A stretch of DNA of 64,000 nucleotides, taken from contig NZ_CP047204.1 of NCBI RefSeq assembly GCF_030408735.1, forward strand, positions 1,984,001-2,048,000. Reading direction: 5' to 3'. Shown here one piece after another: positions 17,397 through 25,120 of the stretch (within the stretch, counting starts at the first letter, position 1; every line of letters begins with the position of its first letter). The notes below the pieces were generated by a model. The model made no database searches and was not told the origin of the DNA. It saw only the letters and a list, made by a program, of their open reading frames with translations. The DNA comes from Corynebacterium faecale (GTDB lineage Bacteria; Actinomycetota; Actinomycetes; Mycobacteriales; Mycobacteriaceae). The translations under genes were made by a program, and so were the position numbers.

Positions 17397-19040
17397 ATGC
17401 GCTCCCACGCCACCTATATCTCTGTTGATGGCCTTAGCTTCTCCTACCCTGCCAGACGCGTACTCGCTGACATCTCCCTGACTGTGAATAAGGGTGAGAT
17501 CGTGGGCCTCATCGGCGAAAACGGTTCCGGTAAGTCCACGCTTCTCGCCCTCATCGCGGGTGTGCTGGAACCTGATCAGGGACGCATCTATCTCCCCGCG
17601 GACACCGGGTTCATCGCCCAGGAGACAGAGCTCCCGTTCGAGCTTCCCGTCCAATCATTGATTGATGCGTCGGTGGCACCGGTTCGGGCTGTGGAATCCG
17701 CCATCGCCGAACTGACCGTGGCCATGGGTAGTGATAATCCACCCGGTGATGTCGCCGAGCAGTTTGACCGCGCGCTGAGCCAGGCTGAGGAGATGGGTGT
17801 CTGGACATTGGAGTCCCGCATCGAGGAAATTGTCGCCGGTCTTGGTCTGGCCGACATTGACCGTTCCACCCCGATCCGCGAATTATCCGGCGGGCAGCGC
17901 AGAAGGTTCGCGCTGGCCGCCATGCTGCTGGAACCGGCGACAGCCATGATCCTGGATGAGCCCACCAACCACCTGGATGACAACGCTGTCGACTTCCTCA
18001 TCAAGGATCTGAAATCCTTCAAGGGCCCGGTCCTCATCGCCAGCCACGACCGCTTCTTCCTAGACGCGGTGGCCACTGAGCTGGTTGATCTGGACCCCGC
18101 GCTGGGCCCGGAGGGTGGAGCCGGTGAAGAAGTGAAGCAGGCTGTGTCCTTCGGCGGTGGCTTCACCGACTACATCAAGGAACGGGAGCGGCGGAGGGAA
18201 CGCTGGTCCCAGCTCTACGTGGCTCAGGAATCCGAACGGGAGAAGCTCGAGGCCACCTCCGAGATCGGCGAGGAGGACATCTTCCACCGCTCGGTATCCA
18301 AGTCGGAATCCAAGATCTCCCAGAAGTTCCACGCCGACCGCGCGGCCAAAACCCAGGGCAACCGGGTGCGGTCTGCACGCAATCGTCTGGAGGCCCTGGA
18401 GCGGTACGCCCTGCCCGCCCCACCCAAACCTCTGGAGTTCCAGGGCATCCCGGATTTTCAACGCCATGCGGCGGGTGAATCAGTGGAGATCCGGTCCATT
18501 GGGGTTGCTGACCGCCTGGCGCCGGTGAAATTCCGCATCGACCCGGGTGATCACATCCTGGTCGAGGGTGCCAACGGCACAGGGAAATCCACGCTGCTCT
18601 CCGTGTTGGAGGGTGTGCTGGAGCCTACCGAGGGTGAAGTGATCATGCCGGAGGATCTCCGCGTCAAGCGCCTCAAACAGGATGATTCATGGACAGATGC
18701 GCAGATGGTTGCCACCGCGGAGGAGGTTTTCAACCAGCTCAGAGTGGCGAATTCTCCCAGCCTGGTGGATATGGGCCTGTTGAGTCAGGCGTCGCAAAGC
18801 ATGCCGATGGAGGCGCTGTCCCTGGGGCAGCGCCGGCGCGTGTCACTCGGCCTCATCCTGGCAAGTCCGCCGGACTTGCTGCTTCTCGACGAACCGACCA
18901 ACCACCTCTCCCTCGCCCTGAGTGAGGAACTTGAGGAGGCCATTAAAAAATTCCCCGGCCGTGTGATCCTGGCCAGCCATGACAGGTGGATCAGGAAACG
19001 ATGGACGGGGAAGAGAATCAGTCTGGGTCTGCCAGACTGA
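17397..19040 (+). CDS. ABC-F family ATPase
   Basis: 547 residues with two ABC ATPase domains and no membrane segment, the ABC-F layout. Domain 1: GLIGENGSGKSTLL (Walker A), ELSGGQRRRFALA, MILDEPTNHLDD. Domain 2: VEGANGTGKSTLL, then the divergent signature ALSLGQRRRVSLG, and LLLDEPTNHLS. The linker (about 255-355) is charged and helical, with KSESKISQKFHADRAAKTQGNRVRSARNRLEAL, like ribosome-facing linkers. Family members act at the ribosomal E-site in translation control or antibiotic protection rather than transport. ATG 17397 follows GAAGGA. Whether it confers resistance cannot be decided from sequence. Confidence 0.88.
   Translation: MRSHATYISVDGLSFSYPARRVLADISLTVNKGEIVGLIGENGSGKSTLLALIAGVLEPDQGRIYLPADTGFIAQETELPFELPVQSLIDASVAPVRAVESAIAELTVAMGSDNPPGDVAEQFDRALSQAEEMGVWTLESRIEEIVAGLGLADIDRSTPIRELSGGQRRRFALAAMLLEPATAMILDEPTNHLDDNAVDFLIKDLKSFKGPVLIASHDRFFLDAVATELVDLDPALGPEGGAGEEVKQAVSFGGGFTDYIKERERRRERWSQLYVAQESEREKLEATSEIGEEDIFHRSVSKSESKISQKFHADRAAKTQGNRVRSARNRLEALERYALPAPPKPLEFQGIPDFQRHAAGESVEIRSIGVADRLAPVKFRIDPGDHILVEGANGTGKSTLLSVLEGVLEPTEGEVIMPEDLRVKRLKQDDSWTDAQMVATAEEVFNQLRVANSPSLVDMGLLSQASQSMPMEALSLGQRRRVSLGLILASPPDLLLLDEPTNHLSLALSEELEEAIKKFPGRVILASHDRWIRKRWTGKRISLGLPD
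19019..19039. terminator. hairpin at the convergent ABC-F / lipoprotein ends
   Basis: CAGTCTGG (19019-19026) pairs perfectly with CCAGACTG (19032-19039), loop GTCTG, overlapping the last codons of the ABC-F gene. It is 10 bp from the stop of the convergent lipoprotein gene. There is no T-run. Confidence 0.35.
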
Positions 19041-19050
19041 TCTTCAGGGA

Positions 19051-19647
19051 TTACTGAACGGCGACCGGCTCTTCAGCTGGCGCTTCAACCTCAGCGCCCT
19101 CAGCTGGGGCAACCGCACCGGTGTCAGCACCCACACACATGTCAGGGACCTGCTCAGGTGCAACGGTGTTGGTGATCAGGATGCAGGCCCAGTCCTGGGA
19201 CAGCTTCCAGTTGCCGTCGACGTTGACGAACTCCACGCCTTCAGCTTCCTGATCCGGGCGATCCGGGAGGGTGAACATGACGGTGGTCAGCACCTCAGAC
19301 TGTGGGTCATAGCCCGGAAGGACGGAACCGACAACCTGGAACTCCGCGCCGGATTCCACCTTGGCCTGGGTCATGGTCTCGAACAGCTCAGGGGCGTTCT
19401 CGGAACCCTGGACGGTGTTGACCTTCTCCTCGAGGCTGGCTTCCGGATCAGTGGCCACGGCCAGGACCTGGTTCAGTTCATCAGCGGTCGGGTACTCGGC
19501 AGCAGTGCCCGGGGACTCGGAGGTGGTGGTGTCAGCGGCGGCGGTGGTGGTATCGGTGTCTGCTGCCTCATCATCGCTGGAGCACGCGCCGAGGGCGAGG
19601 GCGCCGACCATGGTGAAGGTGACTGCGGTTGCCTTGAAAAACTTCAC
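19051..19647 (-). CDS. Mtb12-like lipoprotein
   Basis: 198 residues starting at GTG 19647, chosen because AAAGGA (19658-19663) lies 10 nt upstream; a longer reading frame to 19806 has no ribosome site. Signal VKFFKATAVTFTMVGALALG ends in lipobox ALGAC. A Thr/Asp-rich linker follows, then a domain of about 110 residues resembling the low-molecular-weight antigen Mtb12 (CFP-2) family: YPTADELNQVLAVATDPEAS, FQVVGSVL, and VEFVNVDGNWKLSQDWACIL near the end with a paired Cys. The C-terminal tail is acidic, Ala/Pro/Glu-rich. It is a surface lipoprotein of unknown role; family members in mycobacteria are secreted antigens. Confidence 0.8.
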   Translation of the reverse strand: MKFFKATAVTFTMVGALALGACSSDDEAADTDTTTAAADTTTSESPGTAAEYPTADELNQVLAVATDPEASLEEKVNTVQGSENAPELFETMTQAKVESGAEFQVVGSVLPGYDPQSEVLTTVMFTLPDRPDQEAEGVEFVNVDGNWKLSQDWACILITNTVAPEQVPDMCVGADTGAVAPAEGAEVEAPAEEPVAVQ

Positions 19648-20061
19648 GTTGAAAAATCCTTTGCATATTGTGTCATCGTCGTCACCGGTGATGCAGGGTT
19701 CCGCCACCACCATGGCAGCTGCGGAAGGACACCTCACACCGCGGGGCACCTTCGTGTCCCCGAGGAAACCGGTATCTGGAAACCTCTCCGCAGCCAGCAG
19801 ATACACAAATCAAGCTCCTGCCAGGGGACAGGCCACCCACTCCGTGAATCCGGCCACACATATGCATGGCAGGCGACGACAACTTTCCCAACAAAGGCTA
19901 CACGCTTTTCCATGGCTGCCCATATCCCCAGTATGAGAAAATACTGTGAATCACCACCCCACTGGTTACCCCACTGGTTACCCCGCTGGTTTCCGTGCCA
20001 TACATCCGGAGATATCCGGCCCACGGACACCTGATCACTGTCAGTTGATACTGTTATCCGC
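19648..20061. other. intergenic region between the Mtb12-like gene and ansA
   Basis: No convincing gene. It holds the AAAGGA ribosome site of the lipoprotein gene, three 12-bp tandem repeats at 19957-19992, and TACTGT at 20049-20054, 7 nt before ATG 20062, as a possible leaderless -10 for ansA. Otherwise I see nothing definite. Confidence 0.6.
19957..19992 (+). repeat. three tandem 12-bp repeats
   Basis: The unit CCCCACTGGTTA occurs twice exactly and a third time as CCCCGCTGGTTT, ending 69 bp before the ansA start. Function unknown; it could be a phased protein-binding site or replication slippage. Confidence 0.8.
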
Positions 20062-21015
20062 ATGTCCGAGACCACACCCGCCCCTGCCACCGTGTCCAAA
20101 GTAGCTGTGATCACCACGGGAGGAACCATCGCGTGCACTTCCGATGCGGATGGCCATCTCCTGCCCACAGTCAGTGGCGAGGAATTGCTCCGTCCCATCG
20201 CCGCCCGTTTTGATTCCTCCCAGTTCGTCTTCGAGATCCATGAACTCAACCGCCTGGATTCCTCCTCCATGACCTTCGCGGACTATGACGAGATCAACAC
20301 CGCGATCCACCGGATCCTCGAGGATCCTGACGTGGTGGGCATCGTGGTCACTCACGGTACTGATTCCATGGAGGAGACCGCCATTGCGGTGGACACCTTC
20401 CACACTGATCACCGTCCCGTAATCTTCACCGGTGCCCAGAAGCCCGCCGATCACCCGGAGGCTGATGGCCCGGGCAACCTCTTCGAGGCCTGCCTCATCG
20501 CCTCCGATGCCTCCGCCCGCAACATCGGCACCCTCATTGTCTTCGGCCACGCCGTGATCCCGGCGCGTGGATGCACCAAGTGGCACACCAGCGACGAACT
20601 GGCCTTCGCCACCAATGGCCCGGAGGAGCCGGAACGCCCAGACCCACTTGAGCTGGCCGCGCTCGCTGATATTGCTGTGGAGATCATCCCCGCCTACCCC
20701 GGCGCCTCCGGAGCCTCTGTCCAGGCCGCTCTTGATGCCGGTGCGCAGGGCCTGGTGGTGGAAGCTATGGGTTCCGGCAACGTCGGATCAGCCATGGGTG
20801 CGGCACTGGGCAAGGCACTTGAATCGGGCGTGCCGGTAATAATGACCACGCGTGTCCCCCGAGGTGATGTCGCCGGTGCCTATGGTGGTGCCGGTGGCGG
20901 TGCCACCCTGGCAGCCAAGGGTGCCATTGGTTCACGTTATTTCCGCGCAGGCCAGTCACGAGTCCTGCTCGCGATTGCACTGGCTACCGGCCAGCACCCG
21001 GCGACATTGTTCTAG
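20062..21015 (+). CDS. ansA: L-asparaginase
   Basis: Hydrolyses L-asparagine to aspartate and ammonia. 317 residues. Active-site blocks are intact: VITTGGTIACTSDADG with the Thr nucleophile (Thr22) and VVTHGTDSMEETA with the Thr-Asp pair. The later ATRVPRGDV-type block is present as MTTRVPRGDVAGAYGG. No signal peptide, so cytoplasmic (type I-like). It is monocistronic, converging on dinB. The leaderless -10 is noted in the preceding region. Confidence 0.92.
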   Translation: MSETTPAPATVSKVAVITTGGTIACTSDADGHLLPTVSGEELLRPIAARFDSSQFVFEIHELNRLDSSSMTFADYDEINTAIHRILEDPDVVGIVVTHGTDSMEETAIAVDTFHTDHRPVIFTGAQKPADHPEADGPGNLFEACLIASDASARNIGTLIVFGHAVIPARGCTKWHTSDELAFATNGPEEPERPDPLELAALADIAVEIIPAYPGASGASVQAALDAGAQGLVVEAMGSGNVGSAMGAALGKALESGVPVIMTTRVPRGDVAGAYGGAGGGATLAAKGAIGSRYFRAGQSRVLLAIALATGQHPATLF

Positions 21016-21044
21016 CTGGGGTTCCGCTCCTGATCCCGGTTTCT

Positions 21045-22451
21045 TCAGTCACCGTCTAAACCGTGGCCGTTTTCAGCCAGCCAGTCTGCCCAGTCCAGGC
21101 TGTCGAGTGGATCGGCAGGGTGCAGCACCGGGTCATCCACGGCGAAGCTGCGTGTAACACCCCTGGCGGTGGTTCTGGTTTCAAATCGCACCGACACCAC
21201 CCCGTGGCCTGCTCCCTGAACCCAACCGTGTCCGAACTCCGGATGATGGACATCCTGGGTGGCTTTCCAGATCCGGTGACCAGGGTGCTCTGTCAGGTCA
21301 TCAACCGTGGGCCGGGTGATGGTGTCGTTGGCGCGCACACCTGATTCATAGTCCGTATCCGCCGGCGCAGGAATCACGATCTGTTGATCCAGCTCTGGGA
21401 AGAGGACATCCTGGCGGTTTTCCTCCAGCCCGGAGAAACCCACGCCCACCAGTCGGATCGGTCCGGTTTCCTCGGGGTAACGTATCAGGCGGAAGGCGGT
21501 GGCCTCCAGCGTTGCCAGATCATCGGTGACATAGGGCAGGGTCAACGACCGGGATTCGATCCGGAAATCACTCATGCGCAGTTTCACGCTGATGGTGCGG
21601 GCACCCCGGCCATCCCTGAGCAGGCGGCGGTGTGCCCCCTCCGCGGCTCGACGCAGAGCGGCATCCACCTGGGATCGTGTGGTCAGATCATGTTCATAGG
21701 TGTGTTCCTGGGAGATCTGTTTGGCTTCCGCACGGGGTTCCACCGGGCGGTCATCAATACCGCGGGCCAGGTTCCACAGGCCCACACCCAGGGTTGGGCC
21801 GAGGCTGATCTCCACCTCTCTGACGGTCAGTGCTGCCAGATCCGCGATGGTCTCCACGCCCATGGTGGTCAGTTTCGCCCCGGTGACCGGCCCAACACCC
21901 CACAACACGTTCACCGGCAGCGGATCGAGCAGCTCATGTTGTTTTTCTTCCGGCACCACGAACACCCCATCGGGTTTGGCCTCCCCGGAGGAGATCTTGG
22001 CAATCTGTTTACCCGATCCAGCACCCACCGAGGCCGGCAGTCCCGTTTGCTCCCTGATCTGGGCGCGCAGGGCCTCAGCCCAGTCGCGGACCTGCTCCGG
22101 TGTGGCACCGACCAGTTCCTCCGGTTCCATGAAGCCCTCATCGATGGAGAGCTGTTCGACCAGACCTGCGCGGCGTTCGATGATCTGAAAAACGCGTTTC
22201 GACGCCACGGAGTACACCTGATGGCGCGGTGTGACCACCACCGCGCCGAAACCGACACGGGCTTTTGCCTGGTGCATGGGCATAGCTGAACGGGCTCCGA
22301 ATTTCCTGGCTTCATAAGAAGCCCCGGCGACCACTCCCCTGCCTGAAGCACCACCCACCAGGACAGGACGGCCCCGCAGGGTGGGCCGGGTCAGTTGTTC
22401 GACAGATGCGAAAAAAGCATCCATGTCGATGTGCAGAACCCAGCGTTGCAT
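21045..22451 (-). CDS. dinB: DNA polymerase IV (Y-family) with a C-terminal extension
   Basis: Error-prone translesion polymerase. 468 residues from ATG 22451, the start fixed by the -10 TAGACT immediately upstream (an ATG two codons earlier overlaps the spacer). Catalytic acids are in LHIDMDAFFASVEQ and LSIDEGFMEP. The HhH region (VNVLWGVGPVTGAKLTTMGV) and little finger (about 235-350) follow. Beyond the usual end near residue 350 is an extra ~110-residue segment with HPEFGHGWVQGAGHGVVSVR and a Trp-rich acidic end (DPLDSLDWADWLAENG). In C. glutamicum the gene is called dinP. No complete LexA box is visible upstream. Confidence 0.92.
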   Translation of the reverse strand: MQRWVLHIDMDAFFASVEQLTRPTLRGRPVLVGGASGRGVVAGASYEARKFGARSAMPMHQAKARVGFGAVVVTPRHQVYSVASKRVFQIIERRAGLVEQLSIDEGFMEPEELVGATPEQVRDWAEALRAQIREQTGLPASVGAGSGKQIAKISSGEAKPDGVFVVPEEKQHELLDPLPVNVLWGVGPVTGAKLTTMGVETIADLAALTVREVEISLGPTLGVGLWNLARGIDDRPVEPRAEAKQISQEHTYEHDLTTRSQVDAALRRAAEGAHRRLLRDGRGARTISVKLRMSDFRIESRSLTLPYVTDDLATLEATAFRLIRYPEETGPIRLVGVGFSGLEENRQDVLFPELDQQIVIPAPADTDYESGVRANDTITRPTVDDLTEHPGHRIWKATQDVHHPEFGHGWVQGAGHGVVSVRFETRTTARGVTRSFAVDDPVLHPADPLDSLDWADWLAENGHGLDGD

Positions 22452-22457
22452 AGCCAT

Positions 22458-22463
22458 AGTCTA
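22458..22463 (-). promoter_or_regulatory. -10 TAGACT of dinB (leaderless)
   Basis: On the minus strand TAGACT is followed by 6 nt and ATG 22451; the ATG at 22457 directly abuts the hexamer. Confidence 0.45.
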
Positions 22464-22507
22464 AGGCAAACCGAACAGATAGCCGAAAATTTCCGGGTGG
22501 ATGAAGG

Positions 22508-23371
22508 TCAGGTTGGTCGTCGTAAAGCAACAGCGACAATGACCAGCGCAATGCCGAACATCTCAGCAACGGTGAGCAGCTGCCCGAGCGCCACCGCGCC
22601 CATTACCGCGGCGGTGAGCGGCAACATCGCCAGCAGCAGGGCGAAGTAGGCGCGCCCGGCCATGCGCAGCACGATGAGATCAAGCCCGTAGGGAATCACC
22701 GCACTCAGCACACCCAGGCCGAAAGCCAGACCCAGCAGCTCCACCGGGGCCAGCGCCAACTCGGACATCCCGGGCCACAGCCACCAGGCCAGGGGTGCCG
22801 CGAGCAGGGCCGCCCAGAAGAACCCGACGGTCATACCCGTGCGACTGTCCTCGGCGGAACCGGCGATCCGGTTGCCCGCGATGATATACAGCGCCCACAA
22901 CGCCGCAGCACCCAGCGCGAAAAGGACACCAACACTGTTTGCGGACCACTGTGCACCGGAAATGACCACCACACCCACCCCTGCCAGCAACAGCGCCGTC
23001 CAGTCGCGCAGGGTCCGGCTGCCCAACGCAGCCACGGTGATGGGACCGAGGAATTCAATGGCCACCGCGGTTCCCATGGGCAGCCGTGCGATCGCTTCAT
23101 AGAAGGTCATGTTCATGGCCAGCGTTGAGATACCGTAAACCGCCGCATTGAAGCCGGTGCGGCCAAGAAAATCCCGTACCCTGGGCCGAAACAGCACTAC
23201 CAACATCACCGCTGCCGTGGAGATCCGGAACCATGCCACCAACACCGGCGGGAGGGTCTCGAAGAGACCGACGGCGATGGCCGCGCCTGCGTAGAGCGAT
23301 AATCCGTTGATGATCATCAGCAGGGGTGCCAGCATACGGCTCCCGGGCTTGATGCGACCAAACCTATTCAC
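22508..23371 (-). CDS. RhtA-like EamA exporter
   Basis: 287-residue integral membrane protein with about ten TM helices in two EamA repeats, resembling the threonine/homoserine exporter RhtA. Typical blocks are YEAIARLPMGTAVAIEFLGPITVA and, in repeat 2, GVLSAVIPYGLDLIVLRMAGRAYFALLLAMLPLTAAVMG. The substrate is not determinable; amino acids or purine analogues are usual for this branch. GTG 23371 is 8 nt after TACGAT (23385-23380 on the minus strand), again leaderless. It lies 56 bp upstream of dinB on the same strand. Confidence 0.82.
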   Translation of the reverse strand: MNRFGRIKPGSRMLAPLLMIINGLSLYAGAAIAVGLFETLPPVLVAWFRISTAAVMLVVLFRPRVRDFLGRTGFNAAVYGISTLAMNMTFYEAIARLPMGTAVAIEFLGPITVAALGSRTLRDWTALLLAGVGVVVISGAQWSANSVGVLFALGAAALWALYIIAGNRIAGSAEDSRTGMTVGFFWAALLAAPLAWWLWPGMSELALAPVELLGLAFGLGVLSAVIPYGLDLIVLRMAGRAYFALLLAMLPLTAAVMGAVALGQLLTVAEMFGIALVIVAVALRRPT

Positions 23372-23379
23372 GAAGAGGG

Positions 23380-23385
23380 ATCGTA
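23380..23385 (-). promoter_or_regulatory. -10 TACGAT of the RhtA-like gene
   Basis: On the minus strand TACGAT is followed by 8 nt and GTG 23371. Confidence 0.35.
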
Positions 23386-23404
23386 CCCGAGAACCTGCAC
23401 ACCC

Positions 23405-24388
23405 TCACCGACCAGTTGCCCGCCGGGTGGTCAGGATCGCCCGGGCTGTCATATCCACCTGCGGTGACCGGTCCCCCACCAGCTGCTGCAGGAGCTGATC
23501 GGAACCACCGAACTCCGCAAGCGCCTGGGTGATCCGGGCCCTGGCGGGTTCATCCGCGGGCAACTGGGCGAGGAGATGGGCGAACGCGGTGAGGATCTCC
23601 TCCTCCCACTGGGGTTGGGCGGCCAGGGTGTCTGCCGCATCCACATCCTGTCGCCCGTCAAGAATCATCTCCATCAGTTCCGGGATCGCTTCCTGCTGGT
23701 GTTGTCTACCCAGTGACAGGGCGGTCAGGGCTCGCACGTCTGAGTCATCATCATTAAGGGCTGCGAGGAGATGATCAACAGCACCCGGGGCATCAGCCAG
23801 GATCCGCACGGCACGGCGCCGCACCTCCACATCCGTGGATCCCAATCCCCGTGCCACCTCATCCACCGCGTCCCGCCCGGCGCGGAGCACCGCCCAGGAC
23901 AGACTTCCGGCGACGTTGACGTTTTGTTCATCAAGAGCAGCCCGGGCAAGAAGTTTCGGCTGGGCACCAACGTCCGGGGACAACGCAGAGGCCTGCCGTA
24001 CAGCTGGATCCCGTGAGCGCAGACCACGCAGCATCGCGGTAATGGCCAGGGCTTCATCCCAGGTGGTGGCACCGGCGGTATGGACCGCCTGCAGGCGCGC
24101 GAGGAGGTTTCGTTCCTGTCTCAGGCGCTCCCTGGATTCAGCAATCAACTCACCAATCACCGCATCGAAGGAGAAATCCGGATCAGCCAGCGCCTGCCCC
24201 ACCTCTTTGAGTCCGAGCCCGAGGGAACGAAGACTTTCAATGTGGAGAATCCGCCGGAGATGATCCCCGGTGTACTCCCGGTAGCCAGCTGCACTGCGCC
24301 CTGCAGGCGGAAACAACCCGAGTGCCTCATAGTGACGCAGCATCCGGGCGCTGACCCCCGTTGCCGCCGAGAACTCACCGATACGCAT
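23405..24388 (-). CDS. MerR-family regulator fused to HEAT repeats
   Basis: 327 residues from ATG 24388. The N-terminal MerR DNA-binding domain (about 1-70: MRIGEFSAATGVSARMLRHY, GYREYTGDHLRRILHIESLR) is followed by a coiled coil (about 78-108, LIAESRERLRQERNLLARLQ). Unusually, the C-terminal 210 residues are HEAT-like helical repeats (for example VEVRRRAVRILADAPGAVDH, SDVRALTALSLGRQHQQEAI) in place of a small ligand-binding domain. It is the second gene of an operon behind another HEAT-repeat protein, starting 4 nt after that stop codon. It probably represses or activates its own operon through the MerR-type promoter at 25017-25047. The ligand is unknown. Confidence 0.85.
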   Translation of the reverse strand: MRIGEFSAATGVSARMLRHYEALGLFPPAGRSAAGYREYTGDHLRRILHIESLRSLGLGLKEVGQALADPDFSFDAVIGELIAESRERLRQERNLLARLQAVHTAGATTWDEALAITAMLRGLRSRDPAVRQASALSPDVGAQPKLLARAALDEQNVNVAGSLSWAVLRAGRDAVDEVARGLGSTDVEVRRRAVRILADAPGAVDHLLAALNDDDSDVRALTALSLGRQHQQEAIPELMEMILDGRQDVDAADTLAAQPQWEEEILTAFAHLLAQLPADEPARARITQALAEFGGSDQLLQQLVGDRSPQVDMTARAILTTRRATGR

Positions 24389-24392
24389 AGGT

Positions 24393-25010
24393 CTAATTCT
24401 GCGCAAAGGGCCCCAGGGCGGCAACCCTGCGGGCTTCATGCAGGTGCCCCGCGATGCCACCTTCGGGATCGTCCAGATACGCCTGGGTGGCCTGAGCATG
24501 GGCGATGACCGTGGCCAACAGAGGTCTCACCTCATCATCCAATTCAGCCAGCGCACGGCTCAGGCTGCGCTGGGTATCCTCATCACCCCGCCCCAGCTCC
24601 GCCACCAGTTCCACAGCCAGGGCTGCACGTTCCGCATGGGGCACAACAGCCACCGCAACCCGCCAGGCAGCCGTGCGGAAGGCCACATCGGGGTGGTGCA
24701 GCATCGGTGTTGTCAGCACCTCCCAGGTGCCCGGGGCCTGAATTTTGGACAACGTGTGCAGTGCCTGGCTTCGTGCCTGACTCCGTGCCTGTGGATCATT
24801 CAGAACCTCTATGAGCAGCGGGAATGTCTCCGATACGGGATAACGGGTGATCGCCCAGGTGAGCATGTCACGGACAAAGAAGTCCGGCTCATCTCCCATT
24901 CGTTCCATAAGCGGGACAAGGTACGCAGGATCGGCATCGGTACCGGCAGCCAGGGCTGCGTGGAGGCGGAGGGACGGATCGGCTGCCTGAAAAGCTCGCG
25001 TGATATTCAT
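24393..25010 (-). CDS. HEAT-repeat protein
   Basis: 205 residues, all-helical, with repeated HEAT-like units: DPSLRLHAALAAGTDADPAYLVPLMERMGD, FFVRDMLTWAITRYPVSETFPLLIEVL, ARSQALHTLSKI, DVAFRTAAWRVAVAVV and a last unit near 130-160. There is no signal peptide or TM segment and no catalytic motif. It is first in a two-gene operon with the MerR-HEAT regulator, which carries the same repeat type. A protein-protein interaction between the two products is a reasonable inference. It is leaderless from ATG 25010 if the MerR-type promoter is used. Confidence 0.8.
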   Translation of the reverse strand: MNITRAFQAADPSLRLHAALAAGTDADPAYLVPLMERMGDEPDFFVRDMLTWAITRYPVSETFPLLIEVLNDPQARSQARSQALHTLSKIQAPGTWEVLTTPMLHHPDVAFRTAAWRVAVAVVPHAERAALAVELVAELGRGDEDTQRSLSRALAELDDEVRPLLATVIAHAQATQAYLDDPEGGIAGHLHEARRVAALGPFAQN

Positions 25011-25016
25011 GTCTCC

Positions 25017-25047
25017 ACTCCACCACCTGACACTGTGTCAAGGTCAA
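25017..25047 (-). promoter_or_regulatory. MerR-type promoter with 19-bp spacer and palindromic operator
   Basis: On the minus strand -35 TTGACC (25047-25042) and -10 TGGAGT (25022-25017) are 19 bp apart, the overlong spacer typical of MerR-controlled promoters. The spacer contains the dyad CTTGACAC-A-GTGTCAGG. The ATG of the HEAT gene follows the -10 by 6 nt. The operon's own MerR protein is the obvious candidate regulator. Confidence 0.7.
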
Positions 25048-25055
25048 GGGGCAAG

Positions 25056-25090
25056 AAAACCCCGCTGAATACACAGCGGGGTTGCTTAAA
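25056..25090 (-). terminator. terminator of ileS
   Basis: AACCCCGCTG (25058-25067) pairs with CAGCGGGGTT (25074-25083). Read on the minus strand the stem ends in GGGGTTTTCTT, a proper U-tract. Confidence 0.88.
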
Positions 25091-25120
25091 ACCGGGTTGA
25101 GCCTTGGCTCAGGCCTTGGT

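Noticed and set aside
22464..22500. LexA (SOS) box upstream of dinB
   Set aside because: Only a half-site-like GAACA is seen; the second arm is absent.
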